Source of the DNA: Sphingomonas sp.
GTDB taxonomy: Bacteria > Pseudomonadota > Alphaproteobacteria > Sphingomonadales > Sphingomonadaceae
Assembly: GCF_017744835.1 (NCBI RefSeq)
Contig: NZ_JAGIAM010000006.1
Location: 270,930-334,929 of the forward strand
Direction of reading: 5' to 3'
DNA: 64,000 nt
Part shown: positions 9,114 through 18,180 of the stretch, piece after piece
Position numbering within the stretch: position 1 is the first letter of the stretch
Layout: each line of letters begins with the position of its first letter
Made by a program: the position numbers and the translations under genes
Notes under the pieces: generated by a model
Seen by the model: only the letters and a program-made list of their open reading frames with translations
What the model was told of the DNA's origin: nothing
Databases searched by the model: none

Positions 9114-9721
9114 GGATCGTCGTCACCGGCACCGATACCGATATCGGCAAGACCGTGTTCGCCGCGGGTCTCGCAGGTGCGCTGGGCGCGACCTATTGGA
9201 AGCCGGTGCAGAGCGGGCTCGACGGCGGCAGCGATGCCGAGCGGGTCGCTGCACTCTCCGGCGTGCCGGTGCTGCCCGAGGCCTATCGACTGACCACGCC
9301 CAACTCGCCGCATCTGGCGGCGGAGATCGACGGCGTGACGATCGATCCGGACCGGCTGGTTCCTCCCGCGATCGATCCGCTGGTGATCGAAGGCGCAGGC
9401 GGCGTGCTCGTGCCGGTGACGCGCGAGCTGCTCTATGCCGATCTGTTCGCGCGCTGGCAGCTGCCGACGATACTCGTTGCGCGCACCAGCCTCGGCACGA
9501 TCAACCACAGCCTGCTCTCGATCGAGGCGCTCCGCGCGCGCCGGGTGCCCATCCTCGGCATCGCTTTTGTCGGCGATGCGAATGCGGATAGCGAGGCGAC
9601 GATCGCCGCGATCGGCAAGGTTCGCCGGCTGGGGCGGCTGCCGCGGCTCGACTCGCTCGACCCCGTCACGCTTTCCGCCGCATTCGCCCAGGCATTCGAC
9701 ATCACGGATTTCACCGCATGA
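9110..9721 (+). CDS. bioD: Dethiobiotin synthetase
   Basis: This ATP-dependent carboxylase closes the ureido ring of 7,8-diaminononanoate to give dethiobiotin. It has 203 residues with P-loop GTDTDIGKT at residues 7-15, the substrate lysine in YWKPVQSG, and the [11 protein letters not shown] motif. The length is slightly short for the family but all motifs are present. The start is fixed by the ATGA overlap with bioF, and the end overlaps the bioA start in the same way, implying translational coupling. In the biochemical order bioA acts between bioF and bioD. Confidence 0.97.
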   Translation: MRIVVTGTDTDIGKTVFAAGLAGALGATYWKPVQSGLDGGSDAERVAALSGVPVLPEAYRLTTPNSPHLAAEIDGVTIDPDRLVPPAIDPLVIEGAGGVLVPVTRELLYADLFARWQLPTILVARTSLGTINHSLLSIEALRARRVPILGIAFVGDANADSEATIAAIGKVRRLGRLPRLDSLDPVTLSAAFAQAFDITDFTA

Positions 9722-10992
9722 CCTCCCCCGTCTGGCACCCCTTCACCCAGCATGGGCTCGGCGAGCCGATCCCCCAGGTCGTGCGTACCGAGGGCGCGGT
9801 ACTGCATACGCGCGACGGGCGGCGCTTCGTCGATGCGATCTCGTCCTGGTGGGTGACGACGCACGGCCATTGTAACCCGCGGATCATGGCCGCGATCGCC
9901 GCTCAGGCCGCGACCATGGACCAGATCATCTTCGCCGGCTGGACGCACGAGCCCGCCGAGACGCTCGCACGCGAGCTGGTGCGGATCACGCCGGAACCGC
10001 TGCAGCACGTCTTCTTCTCCGACAGCGGATCGACCAGCGTCGAGGTCGCGCTCAAGATGGCGCTCGGCTTCTGGGCCAATCGCGGCGAGCCGCGCCACCG
10101 CATCGTCGTGATGGAGCATGGTTATCACGGCGACACCATCGGCGGCATGTCGGTCGGCGCGCGCGGCGTTTTCAACCGGCCCTACCAGCCGTTGCTGTTC
10201 GACGTGGCGACGATCCCTTTCCCCGAGCCAGGCCATGCCCAGGCAACGCTCGACGCGCTCGAGGCGCATTGCCGCGACGAGCCCGCCGCGCTGCTGGTCG
10301 AGCCGCTGGTGCTGGGGGCGGGGGGGATGAAATTCTATCCCGCCAGCCTGCTCGCCGAGATGGCGAAGATCTGCGCGCGGCACGGGGTGCTGTTCATCGC
10401 CGACGAAGTGATGACCGGCTGGGGCCGCACCGGCACGCTGCTGGCGTGCGAGCGCGCGGGCGTGGTGCCCGACATCCTCTGCCTCTCGAAGGGGCTGACC
10501 GGTGGCGCGATCCCGCTGGCGGTGACGCTGGCGACCGCGCCGATCTTCGACGCGCATGTCTCGGCCGACCGCGCGCGGATGTTCTTCCACTCGTCGAGCT
10601 ACACCGCCAATCCGATCGCCTGCGCCGCGGCGAACGCGAACCTGGCGATCTGGCGCGACGAACCGGTGCTCGATCGGATCGCCGATCTCGGCGACCGCCA
10701 GCAGGACCGGCTCGACCGGTTGGCCGCGCACGCGCTGATCCGCAACCCGCGCCGGCTGGGCACGATCGTCGCGGCGGAGATCGGCGACGCTCGCTCGACT
10801 TATCTCGATTCCATGGGCCCGCGGCTGATAGCGTTCGCCCGCGAGCGCGGCGTGCTGCTCAGGCCGCTGGGTAACACCGTCTATGTGATGCCGCCCTATT
10901 GCATCGACGATCCCGATCTCGACGCGATCTACGACGCGATCACTGCATTCGCGGAGCGGGAGCCCCTGATGGGGGACTTATTCGCCTTCTGA
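9718..10992 (+). CDS. bioA: Adenosylmethionine-8-amino-7-oxononanoate aminotransferase
   Basis: A 424-residue class III aminotransferase that converts 8-amino-7-oxononanoate to 7,8-diaminononanoate using S-adenosylmethionine as amino donor. The PLP lysine is K258 in [10 protein letters not shown], the aspartate is in [15 protein letters not shown], and the start VWHPFTQHG is diagnostic for BioA. It ends the bioFDA operon with a 4-bp overlap to bioD. The tRNA-Thr gene follows on the opposite strand 8 bp after its stop, leaving no room for a long terminator between them. Confidence 0.98.
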   Translation: MTSPVWHPFTQHGLGEPIPQVVRTEGAVLHTRDGRRFVDAISSWWVTTHGHCNPRIMAAIAAQAATMDQIIFAGWTHEPAETLARELVRITPEPLQHVFFSDSGSTSVEVALKMALGFWANRGEPRHRIVVMEHGYHGDTIGGMSVGARGVFNRPYQPLLFDVATIPFPEPGHAQATLDALEAHCRDEPAALLVEPLVLGAGGMKFYPASLLAEMAKICARHGVLFIADEVMTGWGRTGTLLACERAGVVPDILCLSKGLTGGAIPLAVTLATAPIFDAHVSADRARMFFHSSSYTANPIACAAANANLAIWRDEPVLDRIADLGDRQQDRLDRLAAHALIRNPRRLGTIVAAEIGDARSTYLDSMGPRLIAFARERGVLLRPLGNTVYVMPPYCIDDPDLDAIYDAITAFAEREPLMGDLFAF

Positions 10993-11000
10993 GGGAAAAA

Positions 11001-11076
<76 letters not shown>

Positions 11077-11167
11077 CTCGGACCGGCTCGGGAGCCGGGC
11101 GGGAGGCGCCTATGTGCTTGGGCGTCCCCGATTGTCAACCCGCCTTCGGCCGGTTTATCGCAATCGC

Positions 11168-11329
11168 ATGACCGATGCGGAGAAACAGGCCCGGCTCGCC
11201 GAGGCGCTCAGGGCGAATCTCAGGAAGCGCAAGGCGCAGTCCCGAGCGATCGCCGCGAGCGAGCCTCGCGAATCACAGGATCAGATCAGCGAATTGGCCC
11301 ACAAGGCGAGCGACCCCGCCAAGGCATAG
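11168..11329 (+). CDS. Small basic protein, 53 residues
   Basis: A short gene starting MTDAEKQARLAEALRANLRKRKAQSR and ending with an acidic and amide-rich tail. The pattern 'ALRANLRKRKAQSR' resembles small basic proteins seen in many alphaproteobacteria, some encoded beside murA, but their role is not known. The predicted secondary structure is mostly helical with strong positive charge in the middle. No good Shine-Dalgarno is seen in front. Its 3' end overlaps antisense with the candidate 45-residue gene at 11281-11418. Moderately likely to be real. Confidence 0.6.
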   Translation: MTDAEKQARLAEALRANLRKRKAQSRAIAASEPRESQDQISELAHKASDPAKA

Positions 11330-11418
11330 CCCCGTTCCATCAGGGCGTGCGGCCCCTGCAGGTACATCGCCATCGTCACGGCGCCCGCCGCGAACCACAT
11401 CAGCCGATTGGCGCGCAT
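11281..11418 (-). CDS. Candidate single-span membrane microprotein, 45 residues
   Basis: A short frame starting inside the last codons of the aminopeptidase P gene (ATG 11416-11418, that gene's TGA at 11400-11402), as in translationally coupled genes. The product starts MRANRLMWFAAGAVTMAMYL and has one hydrophobic span near the N terminus and a second weakly hydrophobic stretch (LAGSLALWANSLI). It overlaps the opposite-strand 53-residue gene by 49 bp. No family is recognised. The coupling and the hydrophobic profile support it; the antisense overlap argues against it. Confidence 0.35.
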   Translation of the reverse strand: MRANRLMWFAAGAVTMAMYLQGPHALMERGYALAGSLALWANSLI

Positions 11419-13196
11419 TTCGCCTCCAGCCATTGCCTGTCATCCTCACTCAGTCGCGTGCCGATCACTTCCAGCACACGCATATGATAGGAATTAATCC
11501 AGGCGAGTTCCTGCTTGGTCAACAAATTGGGTTTAATTAGCGTTCGCTCAATCGGCGCGAAGGTGAGCGTCTCGAAGCCGAGCATCGGCTGTTCGGCGCC
11601 CGGGATCTCGGCCGGCACGACGAGGACGAGGTTCTCGATCCGGATGCCGTATTCGCCGGCCTTGTAGTAACCCGGCTCGTTCGAGAGGAACATGCCGGCG
11701 CGCAGCGGCTCGAGGCTCTGCCCGCCCGGATAGAAGGGCTGGGCGATTCGCTGCGGCCCTTCGTGCACCGACAGATAGGCGCCGACGCCGTGGCCGGTGC
11801 CGTGGCCATAGTCGAGGCCGACTTCCCACAGCGGCGCGCGGGCGAAACTGTCGAGTTGGGCCCCGGTCGTGCCGTCGGGGAAAATCGCGGTGGCGATGCC
11901 GATATGGCCCTTGAGGACGCGCGTGAAGCGGTCCTTCATCTCGTCGCTCGCCTCGCCTACCGGCATGACGCGCGTCACGTCGGTGGTGCCGGCAGCATAC
12001 TGGCCGCCCGAATCGACGAGGTAGAGCTGGCCGCGCTCGATGGGCAGGCTCGATTCGTCGGTGACCTTGTAGTGCGGGATCGCGCCGTTGGGGCCCGTCG
12101 CCGAGATCGTGTCGAAGCTCAGGTCCTTGAGCGCGCCGGTCTCCTCACGGAATGCACGGAGCTTGTCGGCCGCCGACATTTCGGTGAGCCCGCCCGCGGG
12201 CGCGGTCTCCTCGAACCATTTGAGGAAGCGGACCAGCGCGGCGCCGTCGATCGCCTGGGCGGTCTTGTGGCCGGCGATCTCGGCGGGGTTCTTGATTGCC
12301 TTGGCGAGAATCACCGGGTCGCGGACCGGGAGCACCTTCGCCCCGCCCGATTCGAGCGCATCGAAGATCGCGGCGACGGCGCTGCCCGGATCGGCGGCGA
12401 CGCGCTTGCCCGCGAAGGTCTTGAGCGCGGGCGCGAAGGCCGCACGGTCATGGACCCGCACGGCATTGCCCAGATGCTGGCGCACGGCGTCGGTGATCTT
12501 CTCCGGCGCCACGAACAGGTCTGCGGTGCCGTCGGCGTTCACGATCGCATAGGCCAGCGCGACCGGCGTGTGCGCAACGTCGTTGCCGCGGATGTTGAAT
12601 GCCCAGGCAACCGAATCAAGCGCTGCAAGCACCACCGCATCCGCCTTGCGCTCGTGCAGCCAGTCGGCGATCTCGGCGCGCTTGGCGGGCGAGGATTTGC
12701 CCGCCGCTTCATCGGGGTGGACGCTGAGTGTCGCAGGGCTGGGCGCAGGACGATCGGCCCAGACCGAGTCGATCGGATTGCTGGTGACCGGAACCAGCTC
12801 GGCGCCCTTCTCGGCGAGCGCCTTGCGCGCTTCCTCGACCCAGGCGCGGGTGTGCAGCCACGGATCATAGCCGATGCGACCACCATCGGGTGCGTTGGCG
12901 CCAAGCCAGGAGGAAACGCTCGTCGCCGGCACCGCGACATAGTCCCAATGGTCCCCCGAGACCTGTTGGCGGACCTGGAGCGTGTAGCGCCCGTCGGTGA
13001 AGATCGCCGCGGCTTCCGACAGCACCACCGCCGTGCCCGCCGAGCCCTGGAAGCCGGTGAGCCAGGCGAGGCGCTGGGCATAGGCGCCGACATATTCGCT
13101 CATATGCTCGTCGGTGAGCGGCACGACGAAGCCGTCGAGGCGATCCCGCTTGAGCTGTTCGCGAAGGGCATGGAGGCGGTCGGCGTAGCTGGACAT
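11400..13196 (-). CDS. Xaa-Pro aminopeptidase (aminopeptidase P, M24B, long form)
   Basis: A 598-residue metallopeptidase that removes N-terminal residues preceding proline. It has two N-terminal creatinase-like domains (about residues 5-310) and a C-terminal pita-bread catalytic domain. The metal ligands are visible in order: D in YLVDSGGQY, D in GTTDVTR, H in GTGHGVG, E in SNEPGYY and E in IRIENL. The three-domain length matches the eukaryotic XPNPEP1-like subgroup rather than the 440-residue E. coli PepP. The start at 13194-13196 (MSSYADRL) is chosen on alignment with the family; the frame is open for 17 further codons upstream. Confidence 0.94.
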   Translation of the reverse strand: MSSYADRLHALREQLKRDRLDGFVVPLTDEHMSEYVGAYAQRLAWLTGFQGSAGTAVVLSEAAAIFTDGRYTLQVRQQVSGDHWDYVAVPATSVSSWLGANAPDGGRIGYDPWLHTRAWVEEARKALAEKGAELVPVTSNPIDSVWADRPAPSPATLSVHPDEAAGKSSPAKRAEIADWLHERKADAVVLAALDSVAWAFNIRGNDVAHTPVALAYAIVNADGTADLFVAPEKITDAVRQHLGNAVRVHDRAAFAPALKTFAGKRVAADPGSAVAAIFDALESGGAKVLPVRDPVILAKAIKNPAEIAGHKTAQAIDGAALVRFLKWFEETAPAGGLTEMSAADKLRAFREETGALKDLSFDTISATGPNGAIPHYKVTDESSLPIERGQLYLVDSGGQYAAGTTDVTRVMPVGEASDEMKDRFTRVLKGHIGIATAIFPDGTTGAQLDSFARAPLWEVGLDYGHGTGHGVGAYLSVHEGPQRIAQPFYPGGQSLEPLRAGMFLSNEPGYYKAGEYGIRIENLVLVVPAEIPGAEQPMLGFETLTFAPIERTLIKPNLLTKQELAWINSYHMRVLEVIGTRLSEDDRQWLEAKCAPIG

Positions 13197-13277
13197 AGGC
13201 GACTCTTCGGTTGGATTTTGCGGCTGCTTTGCGCCGATATTCGGCAAAAGTCACATGCTGCGCTATGCCCCGGCGCC

Positions 13278-14339
13278 ATGGAGCCACCCTTCCCCCGCAG
13301 CGAACTGCCGACACCCGCGCTCGTGCTCGACGTGGCCGCGCTCGACCGCAACATCGTCGCGATGGCCGAATGGGCGCGGGCGCGCGGGCTCGCGCTTCGA
13401 CCCCACGCCAAGACGCACAAGAGCGCCGAGATCGCGCGGCGGCAGCTCGCCGCGGGCGCGGTCGGCATCTGCTGCGCCAAGCTCGCCGAAGCCGAGGCGC
13501 TCGCGGCAGAGAGCATAGCGGACATCCACCTCACTTCGCCGGTGGTGACGCCGGGCGGGATCGCGCGGCTCAAGGCGCTGGCGGAGCGCATCCGGCTCTC
13601 GGTGGTCGCGGACCACCCGGACAATGTGCGGGCGCTGGCGGGCGCGAATGCCACGATCTTCATCGACGTCGATCCGGGCAAACATCGCACCGGCGTGACC
13701 TCGCCCGACGCAGCGGTGGCGCTGGCCGAGGCAACCGCATCGGCCGGACTGCGTCTCGGCGGGGTACAATATTATTGCGGGTCCGAGCAGCATATCGCGA
13801 CGCTTGACGGGCGGCGCGCGGCGATCGCCGAGAAGACCGACTATCTACGCACCGTGCTCGCGGCGCTGGCGGCGGCGGGGCACGCGGTGCCGTTGGTGAC
13901 CGGCGGCGGCACCGGGAGCTTCGCGATCGACGCCGAACTGGGCGTGCTCACCGAGCTGCAGGTCGGCAGCTACGTCTTCATGGACCGCGAATATCGCGAC
14001 TGCGAGCTGGCCGGACCGGTGTTCGAGCAGGCGCTGTTCGTCGATGCGAGCGTGATCAGCGTCAACACACCCGGCATGGTGACGATCGACGCGGGGCTCA
14101 AGGCCTTCGCGACCGACGCGGGCGTGCCGGTGCCCATCGGGGGCTGCCTGCGCTACGCCTTCATGGGCGACGAGCAAGGCGCGCTGATCGGCGAGGTGCT
14201 GCCCGGCCTCGCGGCGGGCGTGACGCTGATGCCGCCCCACTGCGATCCCACCGTCAACCTCTACGACCATTATTGGATCGTCGATGGCGATCAGGTGATC
14301 GGCCGCTGGTCGGTGACCGCGCGCGGCTGCTCGACCTGA
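13278..14339 (+). CDS. D-threonine aldolase / D-serine dehydratase-like PLP enzyme
   Basis: A 353-residue fold-type III (alanine racemase-like) PLP enzyme. PTPALVLD near the N terminus and RPHAKTHKS, which holds the PLP lysine, are typical. The C-terminal PPHCDPTVNLYDHYW carries the histidine and Cys/Asp metal ligands shared by D-threonine aldolase and eukaryotic-type D-serine dehydratase (DSD1). The reaction is therefore either retro-aldol cleavage of D-threonine to glycine and acetaldehyde or deamination of D-serine; sequence alone does not decide. It is divergent from the aminopeptidase P gene across about 80 bp. Confidence 0.88.
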   Translation: MEPPFPRSELPTPALVLDVAALDRNIVAMAEWARARGLALRPHAKTHKSAEIARRQLAAGAVGICCAKLAEAEALAAESIADIHLTSPVVTPGGIARLKALAERIRLSVVADHPDNVRALAGANATIFIDVDPGKHRTGVTSPDAAVALAEATASAGLRLGGVQYYCGSEQHIATLDGRRAAIAEKTDYLRTVLAALAAAGHAVPLVTGGGTGSFAIDAELGVLTELQVGSYVFMDREYRDCELAGPVFEQALFVDASVISVNTPGMVTIDAGLKAFATDAGVPVPIGGCLRYAFMGDEQGALIGEVLPGLAAGVTLMPPHCDPTVNLYDHYWIVDGDQVIGRWSVTARGCST

Positions 14340-14397
14340 TCGGAACCGCTGCGGTCCCCCGGCGCTTGGACTTCGAACGGACAAAGAGGAGGCGCGG

Positions 14398-14706
14398 ATG
14401 GCCGAGGACCGAGTGACGATCGATTGGACTACGCTGCTCGACAATATCGGCGATCGGCAAGTGGAGTTCAGCGGGGAGGCGAGCGGCGAGCGCTACGACT
14501 TCGCCGTGCAATATGACGTGCTCGAGGCGCTGAGCGCGCAGGCCCCGGACGGCGACGCAGTGGCGCTGGCGCAGCGGCATCGCGACGAACTCGAAAAGGC
14601 GGCGGGGAGGGCGCTCGCGCGCTTCGACGGGATCGGGCGGACGATCGTCAGCGGGAACGATCTGGATCAGGCCTGGCCGGCCGGGCGGCCGCATCTGGCG
14701 AGGTGA
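14398..14706 (+). CDS. DUF1488 family protein
   Basis: A 102-residue soluble protein. Its core, with RYDFAVQYDVLEAL, then FxxHRDELEKAAGRALAR-like spacing and TIVSGNDL, follows the DUF1488 pattern found in small proteins of proteobacteria, whose role is unknown. ATG at 14398 is preceded by AAAGAGGAGGCGCGG, so GAGGAGG is a strong ribosome binding site. A perfect 10-bp inverted repeat follows the stop codon and may end transcription. Confidence 0.72.
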   Translation: MAEDRVTIDWTTLLDNIGDRQVEFSGEASGERYDFAVQYDVLEALSAQAPDGDAVALAQRHRDELEKAAGRALARFDGIGRTIVSGNDLDQAWPAGRPHLAR

Positions 14707-14731
14707 TCCTCCCCCCGGCGAGGGGAGGATC
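14705..14731. repeat. Palindromic repeat of the CTCCCC/GGGGAG family, copy 1
   Basis: GATCCTCCCC at 14705-14714 pairs perfectly with GGGGAGGATC at 14722-14731 across a 7-base loop. It lies immediately after the stop of the DUF1488 gene and before the convergent glycine-zipper gene, so it could serve both as a transcription terminator and as one copy of the dispersed GC-rich palindrome also seen near 17263, 46797 and 62969. No T-run follows. Confidence 0.7.
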
Positions 14732-14739
14732 CAAAGGCG

Positions 14740-15054
14740 TCAGCGACAGCGGCGGTTCGCCGTGATCGTGCGGTCAATCGCCCGGCCGCCGAGTGCGCCG
14801 CCGACACCGCCGACGACATTGCCCAGCAGTCCGCCGCCGACGATGGCGGGGCCCGCGACCGCACCGATCACGCCGCCGGCGATCAGGCCGGTGTGTCCGG
14901 GCGAATAGCGGCATTTCTTGCGATGGTGGACATAGGTCCGGCCCTTGTAGGTCCTGGCCTTGTGCGTCCGGGTCTGCGCCGCGGCCGACTGGACCGGCAC
15001 CGCGACCGGGGCGACGAGCGCAAAGGCGCTCAGCACGGCAATCGTCTTGCGCAT
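14740..15054 (-). CDS. Glycine-zipper 2TM domain protein, exported
   Basis: A 104-residue protein with signal peptide MRKTIAVLSAFALVAPVAV...AAAQ, a basic middle (KARTYKGRTYVHHRKKCRY) and a glycine zipper (LIAGGVIGAVAGPAIVGGGLLG then GGVGGALGG) that forms the 2TM zipper seen in envelope proteins. The ATG at 15052-15054 is preferred because AGGAG lies 7 bp before it; a second ATG at 15060 directly abuts the AGGAGA. The role is probably structural in the cell envelope, without a specific known function. Confidence 0.85.
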   Translation of the reverse strand: MRKTIAVLSAFALVAPVAVPVQSAAAQTRTHKARTYKGRTYVHHRKKCRYSPGHTGLIAGGVIGAVAGPAIVGGGLLGNVVGGVGGALGGRAIDRTITANRRCR

Positions 15055-15183
15055 TTCCATTCTCCTGCGCTTGCATCTGGCGAAAGAACCGGTGCGTCGG
15101 GCGCAAGTTGCATGAACTGGAAACAACAACGCGTTCATCCCGCGGGCATTCGACAAGGGCGTTCGCTGGAGTAAGGGGAGGGG

Positions 15184-17247
15184 ATGAACGACCTTCCCAA
15201 GCCACCTGTCGCGGCCACCCGCCCGCACCGCACCGTTCACCACAATATCGCGATCGACGATCCCTGGGCCTGGCTCAAGGACCCCGCCTATCCCGAAGTG
15301 AAGGACAAGGACGTCCTCGCCTATCTGGAGGCCGAGAACGCCTATTTCGACGCCGTGATGGCGCCGATGAAGCCGCTCTCGAGTTGGCTGTTCACCGAGA
15401 TGCGCGGACGGATCAAGGAAGACGAATCGACGGTGCCGCAGAAGGACGGCGACTGGCTCTACTGGACCGACTACGAAGTGGGTGGCGAATATCCGCGCTG
15501 GTGGCGCAAGCCCGTCGCCGGCGGCGAGGACCAGCTGATCCTGAACGAGCCCGCGCTGGCCGAGGGCAAGGAATATTTCCGCCTCGGCGCGCTCAGCGTC
15601 AGCCCCGACGGGCGCTGGCTCGCCTATGCCGTCGACGACAATGGCTCCGAGCGCTTCGAAGTGCGAGTGAAGGACCTGGAGACCGGCGAACTGCTCCCGG
15701 ACACCATCCCCGGCATGCTCTCCGAGATCGTCTGGACGGCGGATTCGAAGGGATTCCTATACGGCGTCGCCAATGAGAATTGGCGCACCGACAATGCGCG
15801 CTGGCACAAGCTCGGCGAGCCGGTGGAGCAGGACGTCGAGCTCTATCGCGAGGCCGACGAAGGCTATCGCGTCTCGGTGGGCGAGACGAGCTCGCGCGAA
15901 TGGCTGGTGATCGGCACCGGTGACCATGTGACCAGCGAAGTCTATCTGCTCCCCGCCGACGACCCGACCGCGCCCCTGCTCTGCGTGTCGCCGCGCAAGC
16001 CCGGTCGCGAATATGACGTCGACGAGCATGACGGCACGCTGTTCATCCATACCAACGACATCGATCCGCAGTTCCGGCTGGTGACCGCTAGCATCGAGAA
16101 CCCCGGCGAATGGACCGAGCGGATCGGTCCTTCGACGCATTTCTATATGACCGGCGTGACCTGCTTCGCCGACTTCTTCGTGGTGGAGGGGCGCGACGAC
16201 GGGCTCGATCAGATCGAGCTCCGCCGCTACGATCCCGCCATCGCCCCGGTGCGGCTCAAATTCCCCGAGCCGAGCTATGTCGCGGGGCTGGGCGACAATC
16301 CCGAGTACGAGGTGGCCAAGCTACGCATCGGCTATGAGTCGATGGTCACGCCGGGGACGGTCTACGACTATGACGTCGCCACCGGCGAGCTCGAGACGCT
16401 CAAGGTCCAGGAGATCCCGAGCGGCTATGACGCAGGCAAGTACAGCACCGAACGGCTGAGCATCACCGCGCGCGACGGGACGCAGGTGCCCGTCTCGATC
16501 GTCTACCCGAAGGACTTTCCGCGTGACGGCAGCGGCAAGCTCTATCTCTATGCCTATGGCGCCTATGGCTATGCGATCCCGCCGGGCTTCTCGACCAGCC
16601 GCATGTCGTTCCTCGATCGCGGCATGGCCTTCGCCATCGCGCACATCCGCGGCGGCGACGATCTCGGCCAGCAATGGTATCTCGACGGCAAGCTCGAGAA
16701 GCGCGCCAACACCTTCAACGACTTCGTCGACGTGGCGAAGGGACTGATTGAGCGCGGCTTCACGCACAAGGGCGGCATCGCCATCGCCGGGCGCTCGGCG
16801 GGCGGCGAGCTGATGGGCGCAGTGGTCAACTCCGACCCCGATCTATGGGGCGCCGTGGTCGCCGACGTGCCCTTTGTCGACGTGCTCAACACCATGCTCG
16901 ACGAGAGCCTGCCGCTCACTCCCGGCGAATGGCCCGAATGGGGCAACCCGATCGAGGACCCCAAGGCGTTCGATCTGATCCGCTCGTACAGCCCGTACGA
17001 CAATGTGAAGGCGCAGGCCTATCCGCCCATGTTCATCTCGGGCGGGCTCAACGATCCGCGCGTGACCTATTGGGAGCCCGCCAAATGGGCGGCCAAGCTG
17101 CGCGCGACCAAGACCGACGACAATGTGCTGGTGCTCAAGACCAACATGGGCGCCGGGCATGGCGGAAAGTCGGGGCGCTGGGAGAGTCTGAAGGAATCCG
17201 CCGACGAGATGGCGTTCGTGCTGTGGCAGCTGGGGATGCGGGAGTAG
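15184..17247 (+). CDS. ptrB: Oligopeptidase B (S9A serine peptidase)
   Basis: A 687-residue cytoplasmic prolyl-oligopeptidase family enzyme that cleaves short peptides after arginine or lysine. The N-terminal half is a seven-bladed beta-propeller that limits substrate size; the C-terminal part is an alpha/beta hydrolase. The catalytic triad is S538 (GRSAGG), D624 (GGLNDPRV) and H659 (GAGHGG). HIRGGDDLGQQWY and PFVDVLNTML are S9A family motifs. No signal peptide is present. It follows a GGGGAGGGG purine tract 0-8 bp upstream of the ATG. A dispersed palindrome lies after the stop. Confidence 0.95.
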   Translation: MNDLPKPPVAATRPHRTVHHNIAIDDPWAWLKDPAYPEVKDKDVLAYLEAENAYFDAVMAPMKPLSSWLFTEMRGRIKEDESTVPQKDGDWLYWTDYEVGGEYPRWWRKPVAGGEDQLILNEPALAEGKEYFRLGALSVSPDGRWLAYAVDDNGSERFEVRVKDLETGELLPDTIPGMLSEIVWTADSKGFLYGVANENWRTDNARWHKLGEPVEQDVELYREADEGYRVSVGETSSREWLVIGTGDHVTSEVYLLPADDPTAPLLCVSPRKPGREYDVDEHDGTLFIHTNDIDPQFRLVTASIENPGEWTERIGPSTHFYMTGVTCFADFFVVEGRDDGLDQIELRRYDPAIAPVRLKFPEPSYVAGLGDNPEYEVAKLRIGYESMVTPGTVYDYDVATGELETLKVQEIPSGYDAGKYSTERLSITARDGTQVPVSIVYPKDFPRDGSGKLYLYAYGAYGYAIPPGFSTSRMSFLDRGMAFAIAHIRGGDDLGQQWYLDGKLEKRANTFNDFVDVAKGLIERGFTHKGGIAIAGRSAGGELMGAVVNSDPDLWGAVVADVPFVDVLNTMLDESLPLTPGEWPEWGNPIEDPKAFDLIRSYSPYDNVKAQAYPPMFISGGLNDPRVTYWEPAKWAAKLRATKTDDNVLVLKTNMGAGHGGKSGRWESLKESADEMAFVLWQLGMRE

Positions 17248-17262
17248 CCCTTCGGCGACAGT

Positions 17263-17384
17263 CCTCCCCGAAAGGGGAGGTGGCATGCGAAGCATGGCGG
17301 AAGGGGAAGATGCGTGAGCGATAGCGGCCTGCTTCCTCCCCCTCCACCGCCTTCGGCGCCACCTCCCCGTGGCGACCGAAGATT
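17263..17384. repeat. Compound palindromic repeat, copy 2 of the CTCCCC/GGGGAG family
   Basis: Starting 15 bp after ptrB. The 5' part has TCCTCCCC-GAAA-GGGGAGG, a perfect hairpin, followed by TGGCATGCGAAGCATGGCG, itself nearly palindromic. The 3' part has CCTCCACCGCCTTCGGCGCCACCTCCCC, which is partly inverted relative to the 5' part (GGGGAGGTGGC / GCCACCTCCCC). The whole 120-bp unit therefore folds as a large stem with internal hairpins. This is typical of dispersed intergenic elements in sphingomonads. Confidence 0.7.
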
Positions 17385-17393
17385 GGTTGTCGC

Positions 17394-17606
17394 CTAGGTC
17401 CCCACTCCCTTCCCCCGTGCCCCCGCCGCGCGTTCGACCAACCGCGTCTCGCGGGCGCATTGGTGGCAGAAGGCGAAGTCGAACACGTCGCTGAGCGTCC
17501 AGCATTGGCGCTCGATGTTCCATTCGGCCCAGGCGTCGCGGGTAACGGCGAGGCCGCCGCAGCGCGCGCAGCCATATTCGATGGGGGAAGAGGGCTTGTC
17601 TGCCAT
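17394..17606 (-). CDS. Small zinc-ribbon-like protein
   Basis: A 70-residue soluble protein with two CxxC pairs: CARCGG near residue 13 and CHQCAR near residue 47, spaced as in zinc ribbons. Between them lies an aromatic-rich stretch (WAEWNIERQCWTLSDVFDFAF). The tail is basic. No family is assigned. It is divergent from the thermonuclease gene. ATG at 17604-17606 is the only good start. Confidence 0.72.
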   Translation of the reverse strand: MADKPSSPIEYGCARCGGLAVTRDAWAEWNIERQCWTLSDVFDFAFCHQCARETRLVERAAGARGKGVGT

Positions 17607-17691
17607 CGGCGCAGCCTAGCGCCTGCCTCGTCCGATCCGGAGACAAGCTGGTCCGGATCGGATCAATAGGCTAGGGCCGCCGTAGTTTCGT

Positions 17692-18180
17692 ATGCGTACC
17701 CGTTTTGCGTTCCGTTCCTCGCGCCCTTCGCGGCGCTTTCGCAGTCTGTGGCTGGCAGCGCTCGGCGGCATGATCGCCGCGGGGACGAGCCTGACGCTGC
17801 CCGATCTCTCCAAGCGCGCCGCCGCGGCAGAGGTGCACGCGACCTTCGGGCTCTGCCCCACCGGAAGCGGGAGGAACTGCGTGGTCGATGGCGACACCTT
17901 TCGCTTGGCGGGCGAGCGCATCCGCGTCGCCGACATCGATGCGCCCGAGACACATCCGCCGCGCTGCGCCAGGGAGGCGCGGCTGGGCGCGGCGGCGACG
18001 CATCGGCTGCGCGCGCTGCTCAACCAGGGGCCGGTGACGCTCGAGCGCGCCGACCGCGACACCGATCGCTATGGCCGCAAGCTCCGCATCGTCACGCGCA
18101 ACGGCAAGTCGCTCGGCGACAGGCTGGTCGAAGAGGGGCTCGCGCGCCGCTGGCAGGGCGCACGGCGACCCTGGTGCTGA
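17692..18180 (+). CDS. Thermonuclease family protein (SNase-like), exported
   Basis: A 162-residue protein with an N-terminal membrane or signal segment (SLWLAALGGMIAAGTSLTL, residues 18-36) and a staphylococcal nuclease-like domain. Visible family residues are VVDGDTFRL with the metal-binding aspartates, R78 and E86 in RIRVADIDAPE, and R127/R130 in DTDRYGRK, which correspond to the catalytic Arg-Glu-Arg of SNase. Two cysteine pairs (C55, C63, C92, C162) suggest a disulfide-stabilised periplasmic enzyme. It is probably a calcium-dependent nuclease that breaks down external DNA or RNA. Confidence 0.9.
   Translation: MRTRFAFRSSRPSRRFRSLWLAALGGMIAAGTSLTLPDLSKRAAAAEVHATFGLCPTGSGRNCVVDGDTFRLAGERIRVADIDAPETHPPRCAREARLGAAATHRLRALLNQGPVTLERADRDTDRYGRKLRIVTRNGKSLGDRLVEEGLARRWQGARRPWC

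Noticed and set aside
11763..13277. Long N-terminal extension of the D-threonine-aldolase-like gene, opposite aminopeptidase P
   Set aside because: The family start is at 13278; the extension is the reverse reading of the peptidase gene.
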